A DNA stretch of 64,000 bases from Rodentibacter myodis (GTDB lineage Bacteria > Pseudomonadota > Gammaproteobacteria > Enterobacterales > Pasteurellaceae): NCBI RefSeq assembly GCF_001999305.1, contig NZ_MLHQ01000008.1:1-64000 (forward strand). Direction: 5' to 3'. Each line of letters starts with the position of its first letter. Positions within the stretch are counted from its first letter, which is position 1. Of the stretch, positions 31,069-41,243 are shown in pieces. Both the position numbers and the translations under genes were made by a program. The notes beneath the pieces were generated by a model. That model did no database searches and was not told where the DNA came from. It was given only the letters and a program-made list of their open reading frames with translations.

Positions 31069-32079
31069 ATGAGTGCTTTAGAAAAAAATAAATCCTTTGA
31101 TTTTTTAAAACAAAATGCCATTTATTTTGTGCTGTTGATTTTGCTTGGCGTTATCATTGCACAAGATCCTACGTTTTTAAGTCTGATGAATTTCAGCAAT
31201 ATTTTGACCCAATCTTCTGTGCGTTTAATTATCGCACTTGGGGTTGCCGGCTTGTTGGTAACACAAGGAACGGACTTATCCGCCGGTCGTCAAGTAGGCT
31301 TGGCTGCGGTGATTTCCGCAACGATGTTGCAGTCTATGGAAAATATGAACCGTGTTTTCCCCGATATTGGTGAAATTCCTATTCCTGTTGTTATTCTTGC
31401 CGTATGTATTGTGGGTGCATTAATTGGTTTAGTAAACGGCTTAGTGATTGCTTATCTGAATGTTACGCCGTTTATCGCCACAATGGGAACAATGATCATC
31501 GTGTATGGTTTTAACTCCCTTTACTACGATGCCGTAGGCGGTTCTCCCATCGCAGGTTTTAGTGAAAATTTTGCGGCTTTTGCCCAAGGTTTTTTCCGAA
31601 TCGGCTCATTTAAACTCTCCTACATCACTATTTATGCTGCGATTGCCGCTTTCTTAGTCTGGATTATGTGGAATAAAACCCGTTTTGGTAAAAACATCTT
31701 CGCTATCGGTGGCAATCCTGAAGCGGCTAAAGTTTCAGGGGTGAATGTTGCACGTAACCTTGTTGTGATTTATATGATTGCCGGTATGTTCTACGCATTT
31801 GGCGGTATGTTAGAAGCCGGTCGTATCGGTTCGGCAACAAATAACTTAGGTTTTATGTACGAACTTGATGCCATTGCAGCCTGCGTTGTTGGCGGTGTTT
31901 CTTTTGCCGGCGGTGTGGGTACGGTAATTGGCGTGGTAACAGGTGTCATCATTTTTACCGTGATTAACTATGGTTTAACTTACATTGGTGTAAATCCTTA
32001 CTGGCAATATATCATCAAAGGTAGCATTATCATTCTTGCGGTGGCTATCGACTCCTTGAAATACGCGAAGAAAAAATAA
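31069..32079 (+). CDS. mglC: Galactoside ABC transporter permease
   Basis: A 336-residue membrane protein with about ten helices, of the BPD_transp_2 family. 'GTDLSAGRQVGLAAVISATM' near residue 68 and 'RFGKNIFAIGGNPEAAKVSG' near residue 205 are the typical motifs. It starts 13 bases after mglA with GGAACC before the ATG, and a terminator follows. Confidence 0.95.
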   Translation: MSALEKNKSFDFLKQNAIYFVLLILLGVIIAQDPTFLSLMNFSNILTQSSVRLIIALGVAGLLVTQGTDLSAGRQVGLAAVISATMLQSMENMNRVFPDIGEIPIPVVILAVCIVGALIGLVNGLVIAYLNVTPFIATMGTMIIVYGFNSLYYDAVGGSPIAGFSENFAAFAQGFFRIGSFKLSYITIYAAIAAFLVWIMWNKTRFGKNIFAIGGNPEAAKVSGVNVARNLVVIYMIAGMFYAFGGMLEAGRIGSATNNLGFMYELDAIAACVVGGVSFAGGVGTVIGVVTGVIIFTVINYGLTYIGVNPYWQYIIKGSIIILAVAIDSLKYAKKK

Positions 32080-32094
32080 AAACCGGATAAAAAC

Positions 32095-32118
32095 AAACCG
32101 CACTTTGATGTGCGGTTT
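32095..32118 (+). terminator. Terminator of mglBAC
   Basis: AAACCGCAC (32095-32103) and GTGCGGTTT (32110-32118) form a 9-bp stem followed by ATTATTTG. It contains an uptake-sequence core. Confidence 0.8.
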
Positions 32119-32134
32119 ATTATTTGAAGGCGAA

Positions 32135-32162
32135 AAAATAGCGATCAAGCGATCGCTATTTT
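32135..32162 (-). terminator. Terminator of the lipoprotein operon
   Basis: AAAATAGCGATC (32135-32146) and GATCGCTATTTT (32151-32162) form a perfect 12-bp stem with loop AAGC. On the minus strand a T run follows, downstream of the gene ending at 32168. Confidence 0.85.
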
Positions 32163-32167
32163 GTATT

Positions 32168-32473
32168 TTACCAATGATGGTGGTGGTGATGATAACCGTG
32201 GTAATAACCCAATCCTATGCTCGGCACAATGGCTATTGGCGTACGTTGATAGTGTGTTTTAGGACGGCTATCGCTTACATTCATCTGCATTGGCTCATCA
32301 ATTTCTTTTGCCGTTCTTTCTTTTTGTGCTGCACTTACCGTATTTCCACTTAGCACTTTAGCCCGATATTCCTGCACCGCTTTCATATCATAAACACCGC
32401 TGTCCTGTTGAACTTGTGGTGAACTACAAGCCACCAGAAAGAGAGCCGGAAGGCATATTAATAATTTTTTCAT
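32168..32473 (-). CDS. Small lipoprotein with a natural hexahistidine tail
   Basis: A 101-residue protein beginning 'MKKLLICLPALFLVACSSP', a clear lipoprotein signal with cleavage before Cys16. The mature protein is short and polar and ends 'GYYHGYHHHHHHW'. The histidine-rich tail could bind Zn, Ni or Cu, but nothing proves it. The start overlaps the stop of the upstream gene (ATGA, 32470-32473), so they form an operon. I know of no named family. Confidence 0.7.
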   Translation of the reverse strand: MKKLLICLPALFLVACSSPQVQQDSGVYDMKAVQEYRAKVLSGNTVSAAQKERTAKEIDEPMQMNVSDSRPKTHYQRTPIAIVPSIGLGYYHGYHHHHHHW

Positions 32474-33039
32474 TTTCCACCTGTATTACAAATTGTTTTA
32501 TCTAAAAATTCCTCACCCGTGCTAATGTTACTTCTCGCTACCTGTTTGGTTTGTTTGCCCTCACGCTCACGAATTTCTTTTTCCAACTGAGCATCCCTAA
32601 TGACATAAACAGGCACATATTGCACATTTTTGGCATCATCTTTTTGGTAAAGAGAAGCGCCGGTAATTCCACCATAATACTGACTATTATCGCCACGATT
32701 TACATAGTTATTGGTGGTATTCGTGAAATCTACGCCATAATCACCTTCAAAACCTTTACATATCCCGGCCGGTGAAACATAAACAGAATGGGAAGACGAC
32801 TCTTCATTCATTGTATAGACTTCAAATTCAATACTGTGCGCCAGTTTTTTCGTGTCTTTTTCTGAAGAATGCATCCCTGAAGATCGTTGAGTCGCACCAT
32901 CAACATAAAGAGTTAAACTCACATCACTTCCCGTTTCATTAACAGGTTGATTTGTCGCATTGACAAAAGTTGAAAAAGAAAAAATAGACGACGTTGAAAA
33001 AAACAAGATATAAGTATTTATTTTTTTACGATGATTCAT
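32470..33039 (-). CDS. Hypothetical secreted protein
   Basis: A 189-residue protein with an N-terminal signal peptide ending near 'FVNATNQPV'. The mature part is rich in Asn, Ser and Thr with several Tyr ('GVDFTNTTNNYVNRGDNSQYYGG') and ends in a charged region 'KEIREREGKQTKQ' followed by 'CNTGGK'. Two cysteines (in 'AGICKGFEG' and near the end) could form a disulphide. No family is recognised. It is coupled to the His-tailed lipoprotein and convergent with mglBAC. The 298-base gap 33040-33337 shows no gene. Confidence 0.6.
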   Translation of the reverse strand: MNHRKKINTYILFFSTSSIFSFSTFVNATNQPVNETGSDVSLTLYVDGATQRSSGMHSSEKDTKKLAHSIEFEVYTMNEESSSHSVYVSPAGICKGFEGDYGVDFTNTTNNYVNRGDNSQYYGGITGASLYQKDDAKNVQYVPVYVIRDAQLEKEIREREGKQTKQVARSNISTGEEFLDKTICNTGGK

Positions 33040-33337
33040 TGCATAATTATCCTTCTTATCATCAACAATTTGATCGATTTTTTAAGTCGCTACCGCTCAT
33101 TTAAAAAAGAATGTACCCTATTTGAGGTAAATCATCAAATCCGAATAGGTTTAAGAATCATATTATTATTTGCCGGATAAGTCACTTAGTTTTAAAACTA
33201 TCCCCTTTTAAAGGATAAATATCCACCAATAAGTTTACAAAATAATTAAACAATTTTAATACGTTAATATTAAGGAACCCAAGCGTGACATTCCTCACGT
33301 TTTTGTGTGCCTACAACCAATACCATAAGATTAAGTG

Positions 33338-34255
33338 CTAATTTTTCTCAGGTGTAATACTTTTTGATTTCTCTTGTTGTTGAATTTCTAATGCATCACG
33401 TGCGGCACGAATACTTTTTTCTATCAATGGAATACGCTCATCATCTTTCGGCATTAAGCGTAACATCATCGCCCAAGTCACTGCCGCCATTTTGTAATCT
33501 TCCGTTTCAAAATAACGAAATGCCAATAAACTCAAGGCTTCAATATTAGTGTGATCTTTACGAATGACTTCACGTAATAAATCACTCCCTTTTAGCTTGT
33601 CGGTTGTATCTTCCGAAAACATTAAAACCCGTGCATACCCAAGTTTGTATTGTGAATTTTCAGGCTCAAATTTATTGGCTTTTTGATAACTCTCGAAAGC
33701 TAAACGGGCATCACCTAAATTCATTCCAAGTTGCCCTAATAACCACCATTTTTTCGCATCCGTTGGATTTTTCTGTAAATCAATACGAAGTGCGGTAGAA
33801 AATTGTTGCATTTCCGCTTCCGAGAGTGGCTTTGTGTCTTCCTCTTTCATTCGTTCATAAAAATAGGGCAACTTAGCATAAGTTTGCTCAAGCATTGCTT
33901 CTGCCTGCCAAGATCCCACCATAAAATAAGCCGTGCCGGCAATAATACCTAAAGCAAGCACACCGGAAGCAAACCAAATTTTGCCGTAAGATCTTTCGGG
34001 TTGAAAGGTATGTTGTTTCTGTTGAGGTACATCATCTAAAAGCGTTTTTTGTAACTCTTGTTTGAGCTGAGAAACATTTTCCACGAGTCCTTGCGCCTCA
34101 TCCTGTTCAATTTCTTGCAAACGGGAAAAATATAAGGCTTTGTTTAATTCATCACGTTGTTGTCCTTCTTTTTCTTTCACTTGGCGTAATAAGGGATAAA
34201 AACAAATTAGTGCCACGAGCAAAGTGATTGCGGCTAAACTTAATACAAAACTCAT
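33338..34255 (-). CDS. ccmI: Cytochrome c maturation protein CcmI
   Basis: A 305-residue protein with two transmembrane helices (residues 4-22 and about 94-113) around a cytoplasmic coiled-coil loop ('LNKALYFSRLQEIEQDEAQG'). A periplasmic TPR domain follows, for example 'WWLLGQLGMNLGDARLAFES'. It presents apocytochrome c to the haem ligation machinery. It is the last gene of the ccm operon, directly abutting ccmH. Confidence 0.9.
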   Translation of the reverse strand: MSFVLSLAAITLLVALICFYPLLRQVKEKEGQQRDELNKALYFSRLQEIEQDEAQGLVENVSQLKQELQKTLLDDVPQQKQHTFQPERSYGKIWFASGVLALGIIAGTAYFMVGSWQAEAMLEQTYAKLPYFYERMKEEDTKPLSEAEMQQFSTALRIDLQKNPTDAKKWWLLGQLGMNLGDARLAFESYQKANKFEPENSQYKLGYARVLMFSEDTTDKLKGSDLLREVIRKDHTNIEALSLLAFRYFETEDYKMAAVTWAMMLRLMPKDDERIPLIEKSIRAARDALEIQQQEKSKSITPEKN

Positions 34256-34720
34256 CTATTTATCCTTTTGATTTAATAATGCCGTCAAACGTGCGTGATC
34301 TTCTTTCGTCAAAACCTCATCAAATTTGACCGCACTTTGCCCTTTTGCTTTTCGTTTTAGTAAGAAAATCACACCACCAACCACCAATAGAAATGGGGCG
34401 AGCCATAAAATAGCGGTTGCAGCGGTTACCGGCGGATCATAGGTAACAAAATTGCCATAGCGCGCCACCATATACGCCACCACATCATTTTTTGATTTGC
34501 CTTCCTGTAATAATTCAAACACCTTGTTACGCATATCGACAGCAGTAGTGGCATTGGAATCCGCAATATTATTATTTTGACATTGCGGACAACGCAAAGA
34601 TTGCGTGAGTTGATGATAGTCATTTTCTTGTTGCGGCGAACTAAAATTTAACGCATCAATAGCGGAAAATGCCACCGAACCAAATAAAAGTGCGGTCAAA
34701 AAAACGATTAATTTTTTCAT
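34256..34720 (-). CDS. ccmH: Cytochrome c maturation protein CcmH
   Basis: A 154-residue protein with a signal peptide, the thiol motif 'LRCPQCQNNNIADS', 'VAYMVARYGNFVTYDPP' and a membrane helix 'LWLAPFLLVVGGVIFLL'. It reduces the apocytochrome CXXCH cysteines. Length matches the short CcmH form whose TPR part is separate (CcmI). It overlaps ccmG by four bases (34717-34720). An uptake sequence lies inside the signal-peptide codons. Confidence 0.93.
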   Translation of the reverse strand: MKKLIVFLTALLFGSVAFSAIDALNFSSPQQENDYHQLTQSLRCPQCQNNNIADSNATTAVDMRNKVFELLQEGKSKNDVVAYMVARYGNFVTYDPPVTAATAILWLAPFLLVVGGVIFLLKRKAKGQSAVKFDEVLTKEDHARLTALLNQKDK

Positions 34721-35265
34721 TTTGCCTGCTCCGCCAATTTGTCATAAATGGGTTTCAAGGTTTGTGTCCACACTTTTTCATTCACATCCCCCGCCAAACG
34801 ATAATGAATGATACCGTTTCCATCCACAATAAAAGTTTCCGGTGCGCCGTACACGCCGAGATCCAGCCCTAACGTGCCTTTTTCATCTTTTAGCACCACT
34901 TGATAGGGATTGCCCAAATCCTTCAACCATTTCACGGCTTTTGCACCATCATCTTTATAATTTAAACCAATGATGATCACACCCTGCTGTGCAAGTTTGT
35001 TGAGATATTGATGTTCTGCATAACAAGTGGGACACCAAGTCGCCCAAACATTTAACAGGATTGGTTTACCTTGTTGAAATAATTCATTACCGTAGGGTTT
35101 ATTTTCAAAAAGATCCGCTAAATTTTTTATTGGTATGGGTTTTCCCACCAACGCCGATTCCAAGGCTTTGATATCTTCACCTTGCGCATTACGATTCAGT
35201 TGCACAAGAAACGCAATCGTAACCGCCAAAAAGAGAACAAGAGGAATGAGTAATTTCTTTTTCAT
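34717..35265 (-). CDS. ccmG: Thiol:disulphide interchange protein CcmG/DsbE
   Basis: A 182-residue membrane-anchored thioredoxin-fold protein. The N-terminal anchor 'LLIPLVLFLAVTIAFLVQL' is followed by the active site 'NVWATWCPTCYAEH' and 'YGAPETFIVDGNGIIHYR' with the cis-proline region. It passes reducing power to CcmH and apocytochrome c. It ends inside the ccmH start and lies 97 bases after ccmF. Confidence 0.94.
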   Translation of the reverse strand: MKKKLLIPLVLFLAVTIAFLVQLNRNAQGEDIKALESALVGKPIPIKNLADLFENKPYGNELFQQGKPILLNVWATWCPTCYAEHQYLNKLAQQGVIIIGLNYKDDGAKAVKWLKDLGNPYQVVLKDEKGTLGLDLGVYGAPETFIVDGNGIIHYRLAGDVNEKVWTQTLKPIYDKLAEQAK

Positions 35266-35362
35266 TTTTTACCGCACTTTACAACCGTTGTGGGCTATGA
35301 GAATAAAAATCCCCCCCACAGAACCCAAAGAATACGTGAAACAAATTTCACGCACTTTGCAT

Positions 35363-37309
35363 TTATTTTTTCAATAAAGCATTAAACCGATAACGGCGAT
35401 CAAACATACACAATAATCCGCCTAATGCCATAAACAATCCGCCAATCCAAATCCAGCGGATAAAGGGTTTATAGTACAAACGCAACGCCCAAGAATCATC
35501 ATCCAGTTTTTCACCGAGCGCCACATAAAGATCACGGGTTAAACCACCATTAATTGCGGCTTCTGTCATTGACATACGACTTACGGTATAAAAACGCTTT
35601 TCGGCAAATAACACCGCTTCCGGTTTGCCCTCTTTCGTAATATCAATTTGTGCCTTCCCCCCCATATAGTTCGGGCCGTTGGCATCACTCACCCCAACAA
35701 ATTTGAAATCATACCGACCAATATTGGCACTCTCCCCAACTTTCATTCTCACATCACGTTCTACGCTGAAATTTTGACTAAAGGCAATCCCCCATACCGT
35801 CATTGCAACCCCTAAATGGGCAGCCAACATTCCCCAATGGGAACGGGAAAGTTTGCGTATGCCAACGAAAAAGGCTTCCCGATGAGTGGCACGTTGTTGC
35901 AATTCATAAAGAGCCAATAAAACGATAATGATCGCCATCATTGAACCCAAGACGGCACTCACCGTAATCTTATCCTGCAGGAAATAAGGCAAGGCAAAAC
36001 CGGCAATCGCCATTACAATCAGGCTCACGATCACCGGTGTGCGAATGGCGGAAAACTGATCCCGCCGCCATTTCACCAATGGCCCGATACCAAGCAAGAG
36101 AGCGAATGGCGTCATTATGATCAAAAACATTTGATCAAAGAATGGTGCGCCAATGGAAATTGATCCCAATCCCAGTTGTTTATGAACAAGCGGTAACAAT
36201 GTGCCTAAAAACACCGCACAAAGTGCGGTCATTAATAAGATATTATTTAATAACAACATACTTTCGCGGGAATACCGTTCCGCATTATCCCGTGAACGAA
36301 TTTGGCTGCCTTTATAAGCATAAAGTGCAAGTGATCCGCCAATCACTACCACCAAATAAGCGAGAATATATAATCCTCGGGTTGGATCAGAAGCAAAAGC
36401 GTGAACCGACACCAAAATGCCCGAACGCACTAAAAATGTCCCCAGTAAACAAAGTGAGAAAGCCAAAATAGCAAGAAGTACCGTCCAAGCCTTAAATGAA
36501 CCGCGTTTTTCCGTAACGGAAAGAGAATGGATTAATGCCGTTCCCGCCAGCCAAGGCATAAAGGAAGAATTTTCTACCGGATCCCAAAACCACCAGCCGC
36601 CCCAGCCGAGTTCATAATACGCCCACCAAGAACCAAGCACGATCCCAAGGGTTAAAAATACCCAAGCCGCAAGTGTCCAAGGACGAGACCAACGCGCCCA
36701 AGCGGAATCCAGTTTTCCAGTCATTAAAGAGGCGATGGCAAAGGCAAAAGCGACAGAAAATCCCACATAGCCCATATAAAGTAATGGAGGATGAAAGATT
36801 AATCCCACATCTTGCAACATTGGGTTTAGCTCTTTCCCATCCACAGGAAAATTGGGAAATGTACGGGTGAAAGGGTTGGACGTGAATAAAACAAACAGCA
36901 CAAATCCAACGCTTATGATCCCCATTATACCAAGCACACGAGCCACCGCTTCTTGCGGTAAGTGTTTACTCAATAAAGCGACCGCCGCCGACCATAAAGT
37001 AAGCAACCAAATCCAAAGTAATAATGAGCCTTCGTGCGATCCCCAAACGGCAGAGAGGCGATAATAAATTGGCAGCGTACTGTTGGAATTGTTCACCACA
37101 TATTGCACGCTAAAATCATTGATGGCGAACAAATAAAATAGTGCCACAAAAGCAATGGTGAGTGTGATGAACAAGCCGTAGGTCATTGGTCGTGCCAATG
37201 CCATCAACTGTGTGTTTCCTTTTTCCGCCCCCCATAAGGGAAAAATAGCCAACATTAATGAGACAGCCAAACTCAAGGCGAGGGCGTAATTTCCTAATTC
37301 TGCAATCAT
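35363..37309 (-). CDS. ccmF: Haem lyase subunit CcmF
   Basis: A 648-residue protein with about fifteen helices and the tryptophan-rich haem-binding motif '[19 protein letters not shown]' near residue 230. Conserved histidines appear in '[12 protein letters not shown]' and '[17 protein letters not shown]'. It joins haem from CcmE to apocytochrome c. It overlaps ccmE by four bases (37306-37309). Confidence 0.95.
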   Translation of the reverse strand: MIAELGNYALALSLAVSLMLAIFPLWGAEKGNTQLMALARPMTYGLFITLTIAFVALFYLFAINDFSVQYVVNNSNSTLPIYYRLSAVWGSHEGSLLLWIWLLTLWSAAVALLSKHLPQEAVARVLGIMGIISVGFVLFVLFTSNPFTRTFPNFPVDGKELNPMLQDVGLIFHPPLLYMGYVGFSVAFAFAIASLMTGKLDSAWARWSRPWTLAAWVFLTLGIVLGSWWAYYELGWGGWWFWDPVENSSFMPWLAGTALIHSLSVTEKRGSFKAWTVLLAILAFSLCLLGTFLVRSGILVSVHAFASDPTRGLYILAYLVVVIGGSLALYAYKGSQIRSRDNAERYSRESMLLLNNILLMTALCAVFLGTLLPLVHKQLGLGSISIGAPFFDQMFLIIMTPFALLLGIGPLVKWRRDQFSAIRTPVIVSLIVMAIAGFALPYFLQDKITVSAVLGSMMAIIIVLLALYELQQRATHREAFFVGIRKLSRSHWGMLAAHLGVAMTVWGIAFSQNFSVERDVRMKVGESANIGRYDFKFVGVSDANGPNYMGGKAQIDITKEGKPEAVLFAEKRFYTVSRMSMTEAAINGGLTRDLYVALGEKLDDDSWALRLYYKPFIRWIWIGGLFMALGGLLCMFDRRYRFNALLKK

Positions 37310-37830
37310 TGCCCGCCTTCTTGTTTTTCTTGGCGATCACGGTTGCTTTCACCGGTTAAATCTTCCGCATTCAATCCCATTGGTTTATGCACTTTTTGCA
37401 TTTTTTCACCTAATTCCGGCGGCACATAATTTTCATCGTGTTTCGCCAACACTTCGGTTGCCGTCAATACGGTGGGGGCAGTCAGCACACCTTGTGCCAC
37501 AATGCCCTGTCCTTCACGGAAAAGATCCGGCAAAATACCTTCATATTCCACCGTAATTGCCGGCCCAATATCATTCAAATCGAACCGCACTTTTAGGCTT
37601 TTCGGATCACGTTCTACCGTTCCTTCCACCACCATTCCACCAACACGAATACGTTGTCCGACTTCCGGTTTTTGATTCGGATTATTGTCTTTCCCCATAA
37701 TCACTTCCGATGGCGTGTAGAACAAATCAATATTTTGGCGTAACGCATACAACATTAGCCCACTTGCAATGGCAATACCAAGCACCACAAAAACAATAAG
37801 TTTAAGTCTTGATTTACGTCTTGGATTCAT
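37306..37830 (-). CDS. ccmE: Haem chaperone CcmE
   Basis: A 174-residue protein with one N-terminal anchor ('[20 protein letters not shown]') and an OB-fold ('[20 protein letters not shown]'). The haem-attaching histidine is in '[14 protein letters not shown]'. The C-terminal tail is variable. It overlaps both ccmF and ccmD, as in other ccm operons. Confidence 0.94.
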   Translation of the reverse strand: MNPRRKSRLKLIVFVVLGIAIASGLMLYALRQNIDLFYTPSEVIMGKDNNPNQKPEVGQRIRVGGMVVEGTVERDPKSLKVRFDLNDIGPAITVEYEGILPDLFREGQGIVAQGVLTAPTVLTATEVLAKHDENYVPPELGEKMQKVHKPMGLNAEDLTGESNRDRQEKQEGGQ

Positions 37831-38042
37831 AGTGTTGTCTCCTTATTAGACCGATGGGCTTGTTGCAGACGGGCTTCACGTTGTGCCTCGCGTAATACAT
37901 TTCGTAATACAGTCTTACGTTGTTTCACACTTTGCACCGCAAGTGCAATAATAGCGATAAAACTAATGCTGTAGGCGAGCCACACATAAAAGCCATAGCC
38001 CCCCATATTGAAAAAATCATTCCACGTTTGGAAAAACATCAT
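37827..38042 (-). CDS. ccmD: Haem exporter accessory protein CcmD
   Basis: A 71-residue protein with one membrane helix ('[20 protein letters not shown]') and a basic cytoplasmic tail, the CcmD form. It stabilises release of holo-CcmE from CcmABC. Overlap with ccmE by four bases supports the assignment of this small gene. Confidence 0.88.
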   Translation of the reverse strand: MMFFQTWNDFFNMGGYGFYVWLAYSISFIAIIALAVQSVKQRKTVLRNVLREAQREARLQQAHRSNKETTL

Positions 38043-38061
38043 TATTTCCTTTTTTATCTCA

Positions 38062-38802
38062 TTACTTAACTGCTTCCGCCAAGGCTTTTACCCAAGGGCG
38101 TTTTATTTCTTCTTTCAACAGCTCCACCCGATAACGCACCAAAGTGAACCAAATATAGAGTGTTAAAAATCCGAAAATACACAAAATCAGTGGGATAAGC
38201 ATTGGCGTTGCGATAGACGGTTTTTCAAATTTGGTAATACTTGTCCCTTGGTGAAGGGTGTTCCACCATTCCACCGAGAAGTGGATGATAGGTAAAATCA
38301 CCACGGTGGTAAGACATAAAATACCTGCGGCTTTCGCCCCTGTTGAGCGATCTGAAAAAGCAGAATACAGGGCAAGAATGCCAAGATATAAGAAAAACAA
38401 AATTAATTCTGCGGTTAATCGGGCATCCCATACCCACCAAGTCCCCCACATTGGTTTACCCCAAATTGCACCGGTGACAAGGGCTAAAAAGGTAAATAAT
38501 GCGCCAATGGGTGCCATTGCAATCATCGCCAAATGTGCCTGCTTAATTTGCCAGACTAACGCCACAAGGGCTGCCACAGCCATTGAGCCATACACGCCCA
38601 TCGACCAAATTGCCGCCGGTACGTGTACATACATAATTCGGAAACTATTGCCTTGCTGATAGTCCGCCGGTGCAAACGCCAAGCCCCATACAATGCCAAC
38701 GCCAAGCAACAATAAACTGAGAAATGCAAACCACGGACTCAACTTTCCGCAAATTCGGTATTGGGTTTCCGCTTTTGCATAGGGATGTAACCACTTCCAC
38801 AT
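38062..38802 (-). CDS. ccmC: Haem transporter subunit CcmC
   Basis: A 246-residue protein with six helices and the haem-handling motif 'WGTWWVWDARLTAELILFF'. The flanking histidines are in 'IMYVHVPAAIWSM' and 'IIHFSVEWWNTLHQG'. It loads haem on CcmE at the periplasmic side. It lies 57 bases after ccmB. Confidence 0.95.
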   Translation of the reverse strand: MWKWLHPYAKAETQYRICGKLSPWFAFLSLLLLGVGIVWGLAFAPADYQQGNSFRIMYVHVPAAIWSMGVYGSMAVAALVALVWQIKQAHLAMIAMAPIGALFTFLALVTGAIWGKPMWGTWWVWDARLTAELILFFLYLGILALYSAFSDRSTGAKAAGILCLTTVVILPIIHFSVEWWNTLHQGTSITKFEKPSIATPMLIPLILCIFGFLTLYIWFTLVRYRVELLKEEIKRPWVKALAEAVK

Positions 38803-38859
38803 AAAAAGATCCTTAAAAATTAAAAGAAAAATGACCGCACTTTTTGCAATTCATTCTGA

Positions 38860-39528
38860 TCAATTATCCAAACTAATTCGCAATGCTGCCGCTACCGCAA
38901 AGGGGGAAAGCGTGATCGCCCCCACCATCATTGCCCCTAAAATAGCCAGTTGTCCGTGATAAGGCACATTTAAATTAGCCGCTTCTAACACGGACGAGGC
39001 AAAAATCAGCACAGGAATAAACAAAGGCACGACAAGCAAACTTAGCAACACGCCTCCCTTACGCAAGCCCACGGTTAAAGCCACGCCAATTGCACCAATG
39101 CAACTTAATACGGGCGTTCCTAATAACAACGTTAGCACTAATGCCCACCAGATTTTAACTTCGAGAGAAAGCAAAAGTGCGGCAATGGGAGAAAGCAAAA
39201 TCAGCGGTAAGCCGGTTAAAAACCAATGTGCCACCACTTTCGCCAATGCGGTTAAGGCAAGCGGTTGCGCGGTGAGCATTAACTGCTCAAGCGAGCCATC
39301 AATAAAATCATCACGGAATAAGCGTTCAAAAGAAAGCAAAGCAGAAAGTAATGCCGCCACCCACGCAATTCCCGGTGCAATGCGTGAAAGTAATATTGGA
39401 TCAGGCCCTATTACTAAAGGAAATAGTGTAATGACAATCAAAAAAAACCATAACGGATTTAAAATTTCAGCCCGTTTACGCATTGCAATTTGCAATTCCC
39501 GTTTAATAATTTCAAGGAAAATCATCAT
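38860..39528 (-). CDS. ccmB: Haem exporter permease CcmB
   Basis: A 222-residue protein with six helices. 'LSFERLFRDDFIDGSLEQLM' near residue 65 and 'GTPVLSCIGAIGVALTVGLR' are characteristic CcmB stretches. Its start codon touches the ccmA stop, so expression is coupled to the ATPase. Confidence 0.94.
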   Translation of the reverse strand: MMIFLEIIKRELQIAMRKRAEILNPLWFFLIVITLFPLVIGPDPILLSRIAPGIAWVAALLSALLSFERLFRDDFIDGSLEQLMLTAQPLALTALAKVVAHWFLTGLPLILLSPIAALLLSLEVKIWWALVLTLLLGTPVLSCIGAIGVALTVGLRKGGVLLSLLVVPLFIPVLIFASSVLEAANLNVPYHGQLAILGAMMVGAITLSPFAVAAALRISLDN

Positions 39529-40179
39529 CTATTCCCCGTGATCATTAGCTTTATAGTGGGCCAAATTCAGTTTTTGCAATGCTTTACTCGGCACATCTTG
39601 ATGACTGGTTAAAAGGACGATTCCTCCCTCTTTAATCTGACGCTCGAAAAGTGCGGTCAAAATTTCGATTCCTTTTTTATCAATCGCTGTAAAGGGTTCA
39701 TCCAAAATCCACAATGCAGCACGAGAAAGCCATAAACGTGCCAATCCAATCCGCCGTTGCTGTCCCGCTGAAAGCTGTGCGGCAGGCAAATCTTCCCGCC
39801 CTAACAATCCCACTTTTTCCAGCACCGCCCAAAGCACTTCATCCCCTTGATTTGCTTGGCTAATACGTTGATAAAATTGCAAATTCTCCCAAGCGGTGAG
39901 TTCGGGTTTTACGCCGGCAAGATGTCCCAAATAAAGTAAATTTTGCTGGTAAATTTCGCGCTGTTTAGAAATCGCCTCCCCATCCCACTGCACAAGCCCT
40001 TCCAAAGGTTGCGCCAAGCCTGCCAAAATGCGGAGTAAACTGGTTTTGCCAATACCGTTATGCCCTTCGATTTGCACAAAATCACCGCAGTTAAAATCGT
40101 GCGATAAGCCACGAAAAAGTGTCTGTTCACCACGGCGGCAGGCTAGATTTTGAATGGATAGGGTGTGGGGAGTAAACAT
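39529..40179 (-). CDS. ccmA: Haem exporter ATPase CcmA
   Basis: A 216-residue ABC ATPase from the ATG at 40179; a GTG at 40218 would add thirteen atypical residues. Walker A is '[14 protein letters not shown]', the signature '[15 protein letters not shown]', and Walker B '[12 protein letters not shown]'. It is the promoter-proximal gene of ccmABCDEFGHI, which is complete here. Cells with this set make c-type cytochromes, such as periplasmic nitrate or nitrite reductases. Confidence 0.94.
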   Translation of the reverse strand: MFTPHTLSIQNLACRRGEQTLFRGLSHDFNCGDFVQIEGHNGIGKTSLLRILAGLAQPLEGLVQWDGEAISKQREIYQQNLLYLGHLAGVKPELTAWENLQFYQRISQANQGDEVLWAVLEKVGLLGREDLPAAQLSAGQQRRIGLARLWLSRAALWILDEPFTAIDKKGIEILTALFERQIKEGGIVLLTSHQDVPSKALQKLNLAHYKANDHGE

Positions 40180-40343
40180 AGAAAAATTATCGTACGAAAA
40201 ATGGCGGTATTCTATCACAAGGGAAAAATTTGACGAGATTTTGACAGGTAAAACAAATAACTCTTTAGGTGTAGATTATAGGTTTTATTGATTTAAAACA
40301 ATCTTTGCCAAAAGACAGAAGGCTAACAAAATAAAAACATTTA

Positions 40344-40357
40344 ATGATCTAAATCAA
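40344..40357 (+). promoter_or_regulatory. FNR-type site upstream of sodA
   Basis: ATGATCTAAATCAA differs from the FNR consensus TTGATNNNNATCAA at one position. It lies 107 bases before sodA in the divergent ccmA/sodA region, so it could serve either gene: FNR activation of ccm or repression of sodA. Confidence 0.4.
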
Positions 40358-40463
40358 ATTTTCTGCTACCATCCACACACTTTTTGACGGGATTTTATTC
40401 GCTTAAAATCCATTTAGTCAAAATAGTCAAACGAAAACTCATCTTAATAAAAAGGAACGAATT

Positions 40464-41111
40464 ATGGCTTACACTCTCCCTGAATTAGGCTACGCTTATG
40501 ACGCATTAGAACCGCACTTTGATGCACAAACGATGGAAATCCACCATAGCAAACATCATCAGGCTTATGTAAACAACGCAAATGCGGCATTAGAAGGTCT
40601 GGCACCTGAATTTTTAGAAATGTGTCCGGGTCAATTGGTTGCAAATCTTGACAAACTACCGGCTGATAAACGCGGTGTATTACGCAACAACGCCGGCGGT
40701 CACGCCAATCATAGCTTATTTTGGAAATCACTGAAAAAAGGCACAACCTTACAAGGTGCATTAAAAGACGCGATCGTACGTGATTTCGGCTCTGTTGAAG
40801 CATTCCAAGCCGAGTTTGAAAAAGCGGCGGCAACCCGTTTTGGTTCCGGTTGGGCGTGGTTAGTATTAACCAAAGAAGGAAAATTAGCGGTTGTTTCCAC
40901 CGCCAACCAAGACAATCCATTAATGGGTAAAGATGTGGCTGGTTGTGAAGGTTTCCCACTATTAGGTTTAGACGTTTGGGAACACGCTTACTACTTGAAA
41001 TTCCAAAACCGCCGTCCGGACTACATTAAAGAGTTCTGGAATGTGGTTAACTGGGATTACGTTGCAGAACGTTTTGAAAAGAAAAACACTGATTGCAACT
41101 GTGCAAAATAA
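40464..41111 (+). CDS. sodA: Manganese superoxide dismutase
   Basis: A 215-residue Mn/Fe-type SOD. The first metal ligand His27 is in '[15 protein letters not shown]', the second in '[13 protein letters not shown]', and the last two in '[19 protein letters not shown]'. 'NNAGGH' and the glutamine-free central region fit the Mn form. The C terminus ends '[10 protein letters not shown]', a cysteine pair not needed for catalysis. AAAGGAACG precedes the ATG. It detoxifies cytoplasmic superoxide. Confidence 0.95.
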   Translation: MAYTLPELGYAYDALEPHFDAQTMEIHHSKHHQAYVNNANAALEGLAPEFLEMCPGQLVANLDKLPADKRGVLRNNAGGHANHSLFWKSLKKGTTLQGALKDAIVRDFGSVEAFQAEFEKAAATRFGSGWAWLVLTKEGKLAVVSTANQDNPLMGKDVAGCEGFPLLGLDVWEHAYYLKFQNRRPDYIKEFWNVVNWDYVAERFEKKNTDCNCAK

Positions 41112-41213
41112 TCATTGAAATCACGTAAATTTTGAATAAGGACGCGAAGTATCGCATTCTTATTCTTTAGGTTATGTTGATTTTGTATTTGATACAAAAT
41201 ATTGAAAATATGC

Positions 41214-41243
41214 AAAAGTGCGGTCAATTTTGGCCGCATTTTT
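41214..41243 (+). terminator. Terminator of sodA built on one intact and one decayed uptake sequence
   Basis: AAAAGTGCGGTCA pairs with TGGCCGCATTTTT, where the second arm is a mutated uptake sequence with a G-T pair. T5 follows directly. It overlaps the end of the convergent gene at 41242. Confidence 0.75.
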
